Assembly (NCBI GenBank): GCA_027486255.1
Contig: JAIXPL010000019.1
Location: 1 to 53,503, forward strand
Direction of reading: 5' to 3'
Source: Comamonadaceae bacterium
Lineage (GTDB): Bacteria > Pseudomonadota > Gammaproteobacteria > Burkholderiales > Burkholderiaceae_C
DNA: 53,503 nucleotides
The notes below the pieces were generated by a model. The model was not told where the DNA came from. It saw nothing but the letters and a program-made list of their open reading frames with translations, and searched no databases. Numbering within the stretch: position 1 is the stretch's first letter; every line of letters starts with the position of its first letter. The position numbers and the translations under genes were made by a program. Of the stretch, positions 42,670 through 50,726 are shown one piece after another.

Positions 42670-44471
42670 TGCAATTTGCGCGATGGGGGCGCTTCGACGA
42701 GGCGCTGTCAGGATTGGCACTTGCATTGATGGTGCTGGTCCCCATGCTGGAGATTGTGCTGCGCGCGAGTACCGGGATCGGGGTGGAGAACGCCTCGGTG
42801 TTGGTCCAACACCTTGGGCTCATCATGACCATGTTCGGGGCGGTAGCGGCCGAGCGCTACGGGCACTTGACTTCGCTGGGCTCGAGCCTCGGGCAGTTGG
42901 GCAATGCACGAACACAAGCGCTCGTGAAGAGTTTTGTTCAAGGCGCAAGCAGCCTGTTGGCAGGACTGCTGGCACTTGCGAGTTGGCGCTTCGTCGCCAC
43001 CGAAATGGCGGCACCTCAGCCCCTCGCCTATGGCATTCCGATCTGGTGGGTACAAGCCAGCATGCCACTGGGCTTCCTGCTGCTGGGCTTTCGGCTGGGC
43101 TCACGATGCACCCCCCAGGCCTTCTTGCGTTGGCCGCTTGCCTTGGTACTGCCGCTTGCGGGATGGGCTCTAGGCGCACACTTTGATGGCACTCCCTTCG
43201 CACTGGCTCCAGGCTTCGTGGTGCTTACAGCCATGCTGATTGCCGGCGCGCCTGTTTTTGCAGTCCTGGGTGGGCTATCGCTTTTGCTTTTTGCCGGTGA
43301 TGCACTGCCGCTTGCGTCCGTTGCGCTGAGTCATTACCAAATTACGGTCAATGCCTCACTGCCAGCCTTACCTTTGTACACCTTAGCAGGCCTGCTGCTG
43401 GCGCGAAGCGGCGCAGCCCAGCGCTTAAGCGTACTCTTTGTGGCGGTGTTTGGCGGTGGCGCGCGCGGCAGCGTGATCGCGGCAGCGGTTCTATGTTCTA
43501 TGTTCACCGCCTTTACCGGCGGCAGTGGCGTCACCATCCTGGCGCTGGGTGGTCTGTTGCTACCTTTGTTGATGAGGGCGGGTTGTCCGGAGCAGCGTGG
43601 CATCGGTCTTGTCACTAGCGCGAGTGCACTGGGCGTGCTCTTGGCACCCTCGGTGCCCTTGATTTTGTATGCAGTGATCGCTAGGGTTCCCATCACCGAC
43701 ATGTTCCTTGCAGGACTTGTGCCTGCCTTACTAATGGTGTTGTGCCTTCTGTTGCTTGGCGGCTTCTTGCGTCGCGACAAACATGCGCCCTCTGCAACAC
43801 CACTGGAGTATCGCGGAGCGTTGGACGCGGCTTGGGCCGCCAAGTGGGAACTGGCAACACCCTTTGTCGCACTGGGCAGTCTGCTCAGCGGGCTTGCGAC
43901 TCCAATGGAGAGTGCAGCCCTGACAGCGGCTTACGCGCTCTTAACGCAAGCCTTAGTACACCGTGAACTGGACACAAAAACGCTTGCCCGTACCTTTAGC
44001 GACTGTGCACAGATTATTGGCGGCGTAATGCTGATACTGGGCATGGCACTGGCGCTTACCAACTTCATGATTGACGCCGGTATTCCTGACCGCGCCGTCG
44101 AATGGGTTCAAAACTTTATTCCAAACCGCTACGTGTTCCTGATCGTGCTTTGCGTCTTTCTGTTCTTCGCTGCGGCGTTGATGGAAATTTATGCGGCCAT
44201 TGTGGTGCTGGTGCCGCTGTTGCTGCCCCTGGCCAAGGCCTATAGCATCGACCCCATCCATTTCGGCATCATTTTCCTGGCCGCGATGGAGGTAGGGTTC
44301 CTGTGCCCACCAGCAGGCATGAATATCTATTTTGCCTCTGCCATGTTCAAGAAGTCGATTGCCACGGTAGCCCGTTCGGTTTTGCCAGCGATGGGGGCCA
44401 TTTTTGCAGGCACGCTGCTCATTGCGCTGGTGCCACCCCTCGCGACCGGACTACCTAACCTGTTTAAGTAA
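42669..44471 (+). CDS. Fused TRAP permease DctQM
   Basis: A 600-residue membrane protein. The first 170 residues with four hydrophobic segments are DctQ-like (FDEALSGLALALMVLVPMLEI, VLVQHLGLIMTMFGAVAAERYGHL). The rest is DctM-like (LPALPLYTLAGLLLARSGAAQRL, CSMFTAFTGGSGVTILALGGLLLPLL, ALMEIYAAIVVLVPLLLPLA, GFLCPPAGMNIYF). Such fusions are common in TPAT and TAXI systems. ATG 42669 overlaps the dctP stop as TGATG. The codon use is less GC-biased than in flanking housekeeping genes. The operon ends 15 bases before the integrase remnant. Confidence 0.92.
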   Translation: MQFARWGRFDEALSGLALALMVLVPMLEIVLRASTGIGVENASVLVQHLGLIMTMFGAVAAERYGHLTSLGSSLGQLGNARTQALVKSFVQGASSLLAGLLALASWRFVATEMAAPQPLAYGIPIWWVQASMPLGFLLLGFRLGSRCTPQAFLRWPLALVLPLAGWALGAHFDGTPFALAPGFVVLTAMLIAGAPVFAVLGGLSLLLFAGDALPLASVALSHYQITVNASLPALPLYTLAGLLLARSGAAQRLSVLFVAVFGGGARGSVIAAAVLCSMFTAFTGGSGVTILALGGLLLPLLMRAGCPEQRGIGLVTSASALGVLLAPSVPLILYAVIARVPITDMFLAGLVPALLMVLCLLLLGGFLRRDKHAPSATPLEYRGALDAAWAAKWELATPFVALGSLLSGLATPMESAALTAAYALLTQALVHRELDTKTLARTFSDCAQIIGGVMLILGMALALTNFMIDAGIPDRAVEWVQNFIPNRYVFLIVLCVFLFFAAALMEIYAAIVVLVPLLLPLAKAYSIDPIHFGIIFLAAMEVGFLCPPAGMNIYFASAMFKKSIATVARSVLPAMGAIFAGTLLIALVPPLATGLPNLFK

Positions 44472-44486
44472 GGCTGAAAAATGTAG

Positions 44487-44762
44487 CTCGAGGGCCATGG
44501 CTACACCTACAGCGGCGTCTCGGCCATGCTCAAGCGCGCCCAAGACAAGGCCCGCGAGAAAGTGCCCGGCATGGCCGACGTGCCCTCCTGGGGCTTCCGC
44601 GACTTAAAGGGCAAAGGCGCCACCGACATGTGGCTGGCCGGCGAGCCCATCGAGCGCATCCAGCTGCTCTGTGGCCACGCCAGCAAAGCCACCACCGAGA
44701 AATACATCAAGGCCCGGTGGCGAGAAACAGCGCAACCCAACGCCACCAAACTCACCGGCTAA
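44487..44762 (+). pseudogene. Tyrosine recombinase (integrase), C-terminal remnant
   Basis: The frame after the TAG at 44484 reads LEGHGYTYSGVSAMLKRA, then GFRDLKGKGATDMW, IQLLCGHASKATTEKYIKARW. This is the end of a phage-type integrase: RDL(K)GK region, the H-x-x box LCGH and the catalytic Tyr in KYIKARW. The N-terminal two thirds, including the first catalytic Arg, are gone. It lies 121 bases from the 3' end of tRNA-Asn, the usual place for an integrase beside its attachment site. Confidence 0.85.
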
Positions 44763-44781
44763 TGCGCGCACACACAGTACT

Positions 44782-44817
44782 GGATATTGGACAGCGTTCA
44801 ATATTTGTCCAATATCC
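44782..44817. repeat. Perfect 12-base inverted repeat beside tRNA-Asn
   Basis: GGATATTGGACA (44782-44793) and TGTCCAATATCC (44806-44817) are exact complements with a 12-base AT-rich spacer. The spacer itself contains a further TTCAATATT piece. It lies between the integrase remnant and the tRNA terminator, so it could be an arm-type or regulatory site of the lost element. Confidence 0.7.
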
Positions 44818-44836
44818 TGGCAAGCGGGCAAAGAAA

Positions 44837-44865
44837 AAGGGGCTACGCTTGTGGCGTAACCCCTT
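44837..44865 (-). terminator. Terminator of tRNA-Asn
   Basis: AAGGGGCTACGC and GCGTAACCCCTT pair at 11 of 12 positions with a 5-base loop. On the minus strand the hairpin is followed by a T run (complement of AAAAA at 44834-44838). It starts 19 bases after the tRNA CCA end. Confidence 0.85.
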
Positions 44866-44883
44866 GATTTCATTCAAGATTTC

Positions 44884-44959
44884 TGGCTCCTCAACCTGGG
44901 CTCGAACCAGGGACCTACGGATTAACAGTCCGGCGCTCTACCGACTGAGCTATTGAGGA
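44884..44959 (-). tRNA. tRNA-Asn (anticodon GTT)
   Basis: The minus strand begins TCCTCAATAGCTCAGTCGG, has the anticodon loop ACTGTTAATC with GTT, the T arm GGTTCGAGCC, and ends TTGAGGAG-CCA. Acceptor bases TCCTCAA and TTGAGGA pair fully and the CCA is encoded. Length 76. A TATAAT box stands 12 bases upstream. The gene flanks an integrase remnant and was probably an island attachment site. Confidence 0.97.
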
Positions 44960-44971
44960 ATCGAAACAAAG

Positions 44972-44977
44972 ATTATA
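44972..44977 (-). promoter_or_regulatory. -10 box of tRNA-Asn
   Basis: The minus strand reads TATAAT 12 bases before the mature tRNA 5' end. No good -35 hexamer is visible at 17 bases spacing. Confidence 0.6.
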
Positions 44978-45029
44978 GCGTGAATTTTTGCCTCCTCGGC
45001 CGTGCACGCAGGCCGAAGAAGACGCGACC

Positions 45030-45464
45030 TCAGTTCGCGCGGTGAAACATGAAGCGCGCTTGCCGGTGGGCGATGCGCCAGCCCATCGGCGTGAGCACCA
45101 GCGTGTCCACGAACTCACCGAGCTGCTGCGGCGCATCGACCGGACGGCCTTGTGATGGTGCAGGGTCCGAGCGCTTGCCGCTCCAAAGCAGCACCAGGCA
45201 GCGCGAATGCGCTTGGTGAGCATCCACCCAAGTGACTTCGTGGTTGGAGAGCACGTGCTGCGTGAGGCGCTCTGCACTGCGCGCAGCATAAGCTTGGTAA
45301 ACCGCCTCGCGCCCCTGCATCAGCGAGCCATCCGGGCGGGTGAGCTGCGTATCCTCGGTGAACAGGTCAGCAAAAGCCCGCCAGTCCTGGGCATCGACCA
45401 GCCGGGCTGAGGCCATCACCACAGCGCGCACCTCGCGCTCGGCCAGCAATTGAGACAGGCTCAT
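45030..45464 (-). CDS. NTF2/SnoaL-like protein
   Basis: A 144-residue single-domain protein of the NTF2-like cone fold: VVMASARLVDAQDWRAFADLFTEDTQL and GREAVYQAYAARSAERLTQHVLSN, ending MGWRIAHRQARFMFHR. Members act as small hydratases, isomerases or binding proteins, or as dioxygenase beta subunits; the role here is unknown. It overlaps the upstream alpha/beta hydrolase gene by 4 bases, so the two are co-translated and probably work on the same compound. Confidence 0.82.
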   Translation of the reverse strand: MSLSQLLAEREVRAVVMASARLVDAQDWRAFADLFTEDTQLTRPDGSLMQGREAVYQAYAARSAERLTQHVLSNHEVTWVDAHQAHSRCLVLLWSGKRSDPAPSQGRPVDAPQQLGEFVDTLVLTPMGWRIAHRQARFMFHRAN

Positions 45465-46180
45465 GTCGCCATCTCCAGCCAGCGCAGGAGCGATGCAGAC
45501 ACTGCCTCGGGGCGCTCCATGGGGGCCATGTGGCCAGCGTCTTCAATGATGTCCAGCACTGACCCCGGCACGAGGGCCTGCAGGGCCTGGTGCTGCGCCA
45601 CATTGGCCCAGCTGTCCTGGCGCCCGCACTGCACCAAGGTGGGCATGGACAGGGCTTGCAGCACGTCGGTGGCATTGGGGCGGCGAACCAGGGCGCGAAG
45701 CTGCTTCTCAAAGATGTCCTCGCTCTTGCGCTCGAACATGTCGAGGATGGCATCGATCAGCGGTCCATCGCTCAGCCGGTCCGGATGGACCATGCCCTGC
45801 ACCCACTCACGCGCCATGGCGCGCACGCCCTGCTCGCGCGCCTTGGCCAGCAGGGCCTGGCGCTTGCGCACCTCCTCCTGGCCGGCCTCGCCACTGGCCA
45901 GTGGCAGATAGCCCGTGTCCAACAGGGCCAGATGGCTCACGCGCGAAGGCGCCAGCCGGCACAGCTCCAGCGCCACGCGTCCGCCCATGGAGTGGCCGGC
46001 CAGGGCAAAGCGCTCGGGCGCCGTGGCCAACACCCGCCGGGCCATGTCTTGCAGATCATCGCTATCACCATGGTCCACGACCACGCAGGTGCGTCGTGCC
46101 GAGAGGCTCGGCAGCAAAGGATGCCAGACCGTGTGGTCGCACATCAGGCCCGGCAAGAGGAGCAGGGTTGGAAGGCTCAT
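45461..46180 (-). CDS. Alpha/beta hydrolase
   Basis: A 239-residue hydrolase. Oxyanion region LLPGLMCDHTVWH, nucleophile elbow AGHSMGGRVA with Ser64, acid in CGRQDSW, and His in DAGHMAPME complete the triad. No signal peptide. Such proteins hydrolyse esters, thioesters or C-C bonds; the substrate is not predictable. It lies downstream of the ABC-type binding protein gene, but a terminator separates them. Confidence 0.87.
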   Translation of the reverse strand: MSLPTLLLLPGLMCDHTVWHPLLPSLSARRTCVVVDHGDSDDLQDMARRVLATAPERFALAGHSMGGRVALELCRLAPSRVSHLALLDTGYLPLASGEAGQEEVRKRQALLAKAREQGVRAMAREWVQGMVHPDRLSDGPLIDAILDMFERKSEDIFEKQLRALVRRPNATDVLQALSMPTLVQCGRQDSWANVAQHQALQALVPGSVLDIIEDAGHMAPMERPEAVSASLLRWLEMAT

Positions 46181-46240
46181 GCTGGTCTCACTGAAACGGT
46201 CATGCAGCCCTTGTCATGAACGGGAAGGGCTGCGAAAAAA

Positions 46241-46271
46241 CAAGGGGCCTTGCCATGGCAAAGGCCCCTTG
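46241..46271 (-). terminator. Rho-independent terminator after the ABC binding protein gene
   Basis: CAAGGGGCCTT and AAGGCCCCTTG pair over 11 bases with loop GCCATGGCA. On the minus strand a run of six T follows (complement of 46235-46240). It separates the binding protein gene from the hydrolase gene. Confidence 0.92.
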
Positions 46272-46302
46272 TCGGACAAGCGCAGGCGGCCTGCGCCAGT
46301 GC

Positions 46303-47487
46303 TTAACGGGTCTTGCCGATGTCCTTGACGTCGGTGACGGTCTGAACCTCCACGTTCCAGAGCTGGCCGTCCTGCTTTTCCACGCGGCGCACATAGACGT
46401 TATGCACCACATCACGGGTCTGCGCGTCGATGTACATCGGACCGCGCGGGCTCTCAAAAACCTGACCCTTCATGGCATTGAGCAAGGTGTCGCCGGTGCC
46501 GCCCTTGGTGGACTTGGCCGCTTCATAGATCACGCGCATGCCGTCGTAGGCTCCCACGGCCATGAAGTTCGGGCGAAGGCCGTTGTTGGCCTTGCCGAAA
46601 GCTTCGACGAACTTCTTGTTCAGGGCTGACTTGTGGTTGGCCGAGTAGTGGTGGGCAGTGACCACGCCCAGAGCTGCATCGCCCATGCTGTTGAGGATGT
46701 CGTCATCGGTGACGCTGCCCTCGGCGATCAGCCTGATGCCGGCCTTGTCCAGGCCGCGTTCGGTGAACTGCTTCATGAGGGCGGCGCCCTGCCCGGACGG
46801 CACGAAGGTGAACAGCGCATCGGGCTTGGCATCGCGCACCTTTTGCAGGAAAGGCGCGAAATCGGGGCTGCGCAGGGGTACGCGCAGGGTCTCGATCACC
46901 ACGCCACCGTTGTTCTGGAAGCGTGTGTTGAAGAATCTCTCCGAATCAATGCCCGGCGCGTAGTCGGTGACCAAAGAGACCACGCGCTTGACGTTGTTCT
47001 TGGTGGCCCAGTCGGCCAGCACCGTGACCACCTGTGCCACCGTGAAGCTGGTGCGCACGATATAGGGCGAGGCCTCGGTGACGATGGAGGTGGCCGCAGC
47101 CATCACCACCATGGGGGTCTTGGCTTGCGTGGCAATTGGCGCGGTGGCCATGGCCAGGGGGGTCAGGCCAAAGCCTGCGAGCACATTGACCTTGTCGCTG
47201 ACGATCAGCTCCTGGGCCAGACGCTTGGTGACGTCAGGCACGCCGGTGTCGTCCTTGACGATGAGCTGCACCTTCTTGCCACCAACGGTGGCACCATTCT
47301 GTGCCATATACAGACGCGCGGCCGCTTCCAATTGTTTGCCCGTGGAGGCAAAAGGCCCCGTCAGGGGCACGATCAGGCCGATCTTGAAGGTGTTGTCCTG
47401 GGCCTGGGCCGAGGGCAGCAGGCCGCCGAGCAGCATGGCCGAGGCGGCCATGCCCAGGAGCTGACGCTTATGCAGGGAAAGGGACAT
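46303..47487 (-). CDS. ABC transporter substrate-binding protein, branched-chain amino acid (LIV) type
   Basis: A 394-residue periplasmic protein. The signal peptide (LGMAASAMLLGGLLPSAQAQ) is followed by FKIGLIVPLTGPFASTGKQLEAAARLYMAQNG, the start of the LivK/peripla_BP_6 fold. GSVTDDDILNSMGDAALGVVTAHHYS occurs later. The ligand could be a branched-chain amino acid or an aromatic acid or amide. No permease or ATPase gene is adjacent, so it is an orphan in this window. The 185 bases upstream show nothing beyond its ribosome site. Confidence 0.9.
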   Translation of the reverse strand: MSLSLHKRQLLGMAASAMLLGGLLPSAQAQDNTFKIGLIVPLTGPFASTGKQLEAAARLYMAQNGATVGGKKVQLIVKDDTGVPDVTKRLAQELIVSDKVNVLAGFGLTPLAMATAPIATQAKTPMVVMAAATSIVTEASPYIVRTSFTVAQVVTVLADWATKNNVKRVVSLVTDYAPGIDSERFFNTRFQNNGGVVIETLRVPLRSPDFAPFLQKVRDAKPDALFTFVPSGQGAALMKQFTERGLDKAGIRLIAEGSVTDDDILNSMGDAALGVVTAHHYSANHKSALNKKFVEAFGKANNGLRPNFMAVGAYDGMRVIYEAAKSTKGGTGDTLLNAMKGQVFESPRGPMYIDAQTRDVVHNVYVRRVEKQDGQLWNVEVQTVTDVKDIGKTR

Positions 47488-47672
47488 GGGAAGGTCTCCG
47501 TGTTGACTGGTTTTGAGATGGAACTCGCGCCCATGACAGAGCGCACCCCATGCAAGGATAGTCGCAAAGCCAGGCCGCCGCGTCTAATGCCTTGTCCGGA
47601 CGAGCTATGCAAAGCGCTGAATGAAGCTCCGCAATAACCCTAAATCCCCTCTGAAGAGGAATGCAGGAGGCC

Positions 47673-48899
47673 TCAAGCCTGGTCGCGCAAGGATTGGCCG
47701 AAAGCCCTGAACTGCTCGAGCAACAGTCCGGCCCCTGGGGGCGGCAGGTAGTCGGCCCGCAGCACCATGCCAATCGGCCTGGGGGCGTGCTGCACCTGCA
47801 CAGGCAACTCCCGGAGCAAGCCCGCCTCGATCTCGCGTCGGACCTGGCGCGGCGACATCAGGGCCAGGCGGTCGGTCTGCGCCAGCAGGGCCTGCATCAT
47901 CAGGGCGCTGTTGGCCCTCAGGTGGCTGGTCGGCAGGGGCAGGCCGGCCGCCGCAAACGCCTGCTCGAACACTTTCTGGGCTGGGGTGGCCGGCATGGGC
48001 ATGACCCAGTCGGCATGTGCCAGGTCGGTCCAGGTCAGTACCGTACGCTGGGCCAGGGGATGGGCAGCACGCACCACCACCGCCAGCCGGTCTTCGAACA
48101 AGGTCTCCTGCCGCAAGTCAGGTCCATGGACTTCCGTTCGCAAAGCGCCCAGCATCACGTCGATCTCGGCCTCCCGAAGCCGTTGCAAGAGCACGTCGTA
48201 GGTACCGTCCACGATGCTGATGTCCAGACCCGGGTGGGCGCTCAGCACGGACTCCACCGCCTTGGGCAGCAACAACCCCGTGGAAAAAGGCAAGGTGCCT
48301 ATCACCAAGGAGCCGCGCAGCGCACCCGCCCGCCAGCTCAGCTCTTGCTGGGCCTGCTCCAGTTCCGACCAGGCCAGATTGACGGCATGCAGCGCCACCT
48401 CGCCAGCGTCGGTCAGGCGCAGGCCACGTCGGGAACGAATGAAGAGGGCCGCCCCTGCCAGGTGCTCCAGTTGCGCCAGGCTCTGGTGCACGGCCGATGT
48501 GCCCACCCCCAACTCATTTGCCGCCCCGGCCAGGCTCAAGCTGCGGCCCAGGGCCTTGAGCACCTGCATCTGTCTCAGGCCCAGGCCCATGGCAAAGCGG
48601 CTGACCAACCAAGACAGGGCATGCACACCGACACGCCCCTCAGGGCCGCCCAGCACCGCCAGGCAGCTCAAGGCCCGCTGGGCGCGATGCAAGAAGGATG
48701 TGCCCTCTTCAGTGGCTTGCATGCCCCGGCCTACACGGTGGAAAAACACCTGGCCACAGGCCCGTTCCAGGTCCTGGATGGCACGGGCCACCGAAGACTG
48801 AGCCACCCGCAGGGCCTGCGCCGCTTGCACGGTGCTGCCCAGGGCCTGAACAGCGCAGGCAGCGCGCAAGCGCTTGAGGTCGATCAAGTGGGTGCTCAT
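47673..48899 (-). CDS. LysR-type regulator with two N-terminal HTH domains
   Basis: A 408-residue regulator, about 100 longer than a standard LysR protein. Residues 8-67 form a first LysR winged helix (RAACAVQALGSTVQAAQALRVAQSSVARAIQDLE, in part). Residues 108-167 form a second one (KALGRSLSLAGAANELGVGTSAVHQSLAQLEHL, in part). The effector-binding domain follows from about 195. The start ATG 48899 (MSTHLIDLKRLR) is preferred over the longer frame to 48977. It is divergent from a membrane protein gene with 72 bases between starts, so it may control that gene and TRIC. Confidence 0.9.
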   Translation of the reverse strand: MSTHLIDLKRLRAACAVQALGSTVQAAQALRVAQSSVARAIQDLERACGQVFFHRVGRGMQATEEGTSFLHRAQRALSCLAVLGGPEGRVGVHALSWLVSRFAMGLGLRQMQVLKALGRSLSLAGAANELGVGTSAVHQSLAQLEHLAGAALFIRSRRGLRLTDAGEVALHAVNLAWSELEQAQQELSWRAGALRGSLVIGTLPFSTGLLLPKAVESVLSAHPGLDISIVDGTYDVLLQRLREAEIDVMLGALRTEVHGPDLRQETLFEDRLAVVVRAAHPLAQRTVLTWTDLAHADWVMPMPATPAQKVFEQAFAAAGLPLPTSHLRANSALMMQALLAQTDRLALMSPRQVRREIEAGLLRELPVQVQHAPRPIGMVLRADYLPPPGAGLLLEQFRAFGQSLRDQA

Positions 48900-48971
48900 G
48901 GGGCGCTGAGGTTGGGCCTGGGTGCTGCCGTGCGCAAATCGGTGGTTTCTCGCCAATGCGGCAATGAAGTG

Positions 48972-49550
48972 ATGCAAAAATTAAAGCATGCAGCAGCAAG
49001 CAGGCGTCGCATTGTGACGGACATCCTCCTCGTCTTGGGCCTGGGGCTGGTCTATCCTTTGGTCCACACGCTGAACCACTGGGTGTTCTCGTTCGCCGAG
49101 ATCAATCCCAACGTGGCCCTGGTCTACCTCCCGGCCTTTTTGCGCTTGCTCAACGTCCTGCTGCTGGGCAAGGTCAAGGGCCTGCTGGCAGGTTTGCTAG
49201 GTGGCGTGGTCATCCTTCTGAGCAACCCGCAGGATCCCCTGCTCCTGAGAGTGGTGAACATGCTCTGCTCCGCTGCAGGTCCCGTGCTGGCCGTGCTCAT
49301 CTTCGAGCAGTGGTTCAGGCGATCGGTGAGCCTGGTGTCCTTGCGCGACCTCTCGGTGGTGACCGCCATTTATTGCCTGGCCAACGCCCTACTGCACCAC
49401 TTTGTCTGGGTCCTGATGGCGCCGCAGTTGCTGGGCACGCCGCAGCAGATGATCTACATGGTGATCGGTGACCTGATTGGCGCGCTGATCGGGGCCTACT
49501 TGCTCAAGTGGAGCGCCGAGCGCCTGGGCATCGCCGCCCCGCCTCGCTGA
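48972..49550 (+). CDS. Integral membrane protein, unknown family
   Basis: A 192-residue protein, MQKLKHAAASRRRIVTDILL at the N-terminus, with five or six hydrophobic segments such as LLLGKVKGLLAGLLGGVVILL and MIYMVIGDLIGALIGAYLL. A basic stretch precedes the first helix. It has a MASE-like look (membrane sensor part) but no output domain. The start at 48972 is taken because upstream sequence in frame is antisense to the LysR gene. The TRIC gene starts 3 bases after its stop, so the two form an operon. Confidence 0.75.
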   Translation: MQKLKHAAASRRRIVTDILLVLGLGLVYPLVHTLNHWVFSFAEINPNVALVYLPAFLRLLNVLLLGKVKGLLAGLLGGVVILLSNPQDPLLLRVVNMLCSAAGPVLAVLIFEQWFRRSVSLVSLRDLSVVTAIYCLANALLHHFVWVLMAPQLLGTPQQMIYMVIGDLIGALIGAYLLKWSAERLGIAAPPR

Positions 49551-49553
49551 GAA

Positions 49554-50189
49554 ATGGACACATACGCCTGGGGCGAGACCCTGCGCCTGGTGGTGGAGCT
49601 GGCGGCCACGGCGGCCTTCGCCCTCTCCGGAATCATGGAGGCGGCACGCAAGCGCCTGGACGCCGTGGGGGTGTGCGTGGTTGGCTTCATCGCCGCCTTT
49701 GGTGGAGGCACCTTGCGCGACCTGCTGCTGGACCATCGCCCCTTCTTTTGGGTGCAGCACGTGGACGTGCTTTGGGGGGTGCTGGCCCTGTGCCTGCTGG
49801 CCATGTTTTTCCTGCGCCACCGCCATTTCGAACTGACCGAAAAAGCCATCCAGTGGCCCGATGCGCTGGGCTTGGGTCTGTTTGCCGCCACCGGAGTGCA
49901 TCAAGCCCTGCAGCAGGACCTGCCGCTGGTGGTGTGCGTGCTCATGGGCGTGATCACCGGCGTGTTTGGCGGGGTGTTGCGTGATGTGGTTTGCAACCAG
50001 ATTCCCTCCGCTTTCCATGACCATAGGCCCTATGCAGTCTGCGCTTTTGCGGGCGGCTGGCTTTACGTGGGACTGTGGCAGGCCCAGGCGCCAGGCTGGC
50101 TGGCGCTGATCGGCTGCGTGGGCCTGACAGCAGGGCTCAGGGGCCTGGCGCTGTGGCGCAATTGGACGCTGCCCACCTGGCGCACCTGA
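49554..50189 (+). CDS. Trimeric intracellular cation (TRIC) channel family, UPF0126
   Basis: A 211-residue inner-membrane protein made of two similar halves, each with three helices: AATAAFALSGIMEAARKRLD...GGGTLRDLLL and GLGLFAATGVHQAL...GVFGGVLRDVVCNQIP. The repeated pattern GGxxRD is the family hallmark. Bacterial TRIC homologues conduct K+ or other cations, or carry small molecules such as glycine. It follows the preceding membrane gene by 3 bases. Confidence 0.9.
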   Translation: MDTYAWGETLRLVVELAATAAFALSGIMEAARKRLDAVGVCVVGFIAAFGGGTLRDLLLDHRPFFWVQHVDVLWGVLALCLLAMFFLRHRHFELTEKAIQWPDALGLGLFAATGVHQALQQDLPLVVCVLMGVITGVFGGVLRDVVCNQIPSAFHDHRPYAVCAFAGGWLYVGLWQAQAPGWLALIGCVGLTAGLRGLALWRNWTLPTWRT

Positions 50190-50227
50190 TAGCGCCATCT
50201 GCTCCTGGTCTAGCGCCTGCGTCCGCC

Positions 50228-50473
50228 TCAGGCACGCAGGCGTCGGCCGGTCTTGAGGTCGATGGCGATGGGGTCTTCGACAAGTTCGGCCGTCTCCGTG
50301 CGCGTTCCCGTCGGCAGCAAACGCTGAATGCGCCTCCGGTACATCTCAGCCAGCGCAGCATGGTGCTCGGCGGCAGCTTCATGCTCTAGCAGCTTGCGCC
50401 GTGCATCGTAGATCTGCTCTTGGACGATGACCTCGATCGGCATGCGCTTGAAAAGTTCAGCGATATGGCTCAT
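50228..50473 (-). CDS. Small helical protein of 81 residues, unknown
   Basis: MSHIAELFKRMPIEVIVQEQI begins the protein; the middle, ARRKLLEHEAAAEHHAALAEMY followed by RRRIQRLL, should form a long charged helix or coiled coil. GGAGAAGAAC directly precedes the ATG at 50473, so the longer frame from 50527 is rejected. No family is recognised with certainty. It is convergent with the TRIC gene. The 253 bases up to aat hold nothing else that I can name. Confidence 0.7.
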   Translation of the reverse strand: MSHIAELFKRMPIEVIVQEQIYDARRKLLEHEAAAEHHAALAEMYRRRIQRLLPTGTRTETAELVEDPIAIDLKTGRRLRA

Positions 50474-50726
50474 GTTCTTCTCCTCCCGGTCCTGACCCGT
50501 TTCTGCAGGGTGTGGGCATCTGTGCACTATCCGCAGCCGTGTGTGCTCGACTCCTTGCGTTTCTCACAGATCGACACCTACTTTAAAAAGCGGCCGTGAT
50601 AGGGCCCATCGGCCGGCAAGCCGCGGCCGAGTCAGCTTGCACCGACAAGGCTGACGGGACCCAAGCGACGCGGCGCTGCGGACTTGGCGCTACCATCGAC
50701 CAGACCGATTGAGCCACCGTCCTGTC

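Larger units (their letters stand above)
39341..44883. mobile_element. Probable degraded genomic island at tRNA-Asn
   Basis: The segment has an integrase C-terminal remnant next to tRNA-Asn at its right end, SOS-polymerase gene fragments at its left end, an intact transporter operon in between, and base composition visibly less GC-rich than the flanks. Host genes at the left border (the metallo-hydrolase) are truncated. I found no copy of the tRNA 3' end at the left border, so that boundary is a guess. Confidence 0.5.

Noticed and set aside
47661-49550. 629-codon frame including the membrane protein
   Set aside because: Only the last 192 codons look like protein; the rest is antisense to the LysR gene. 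The start was moved to 48972.
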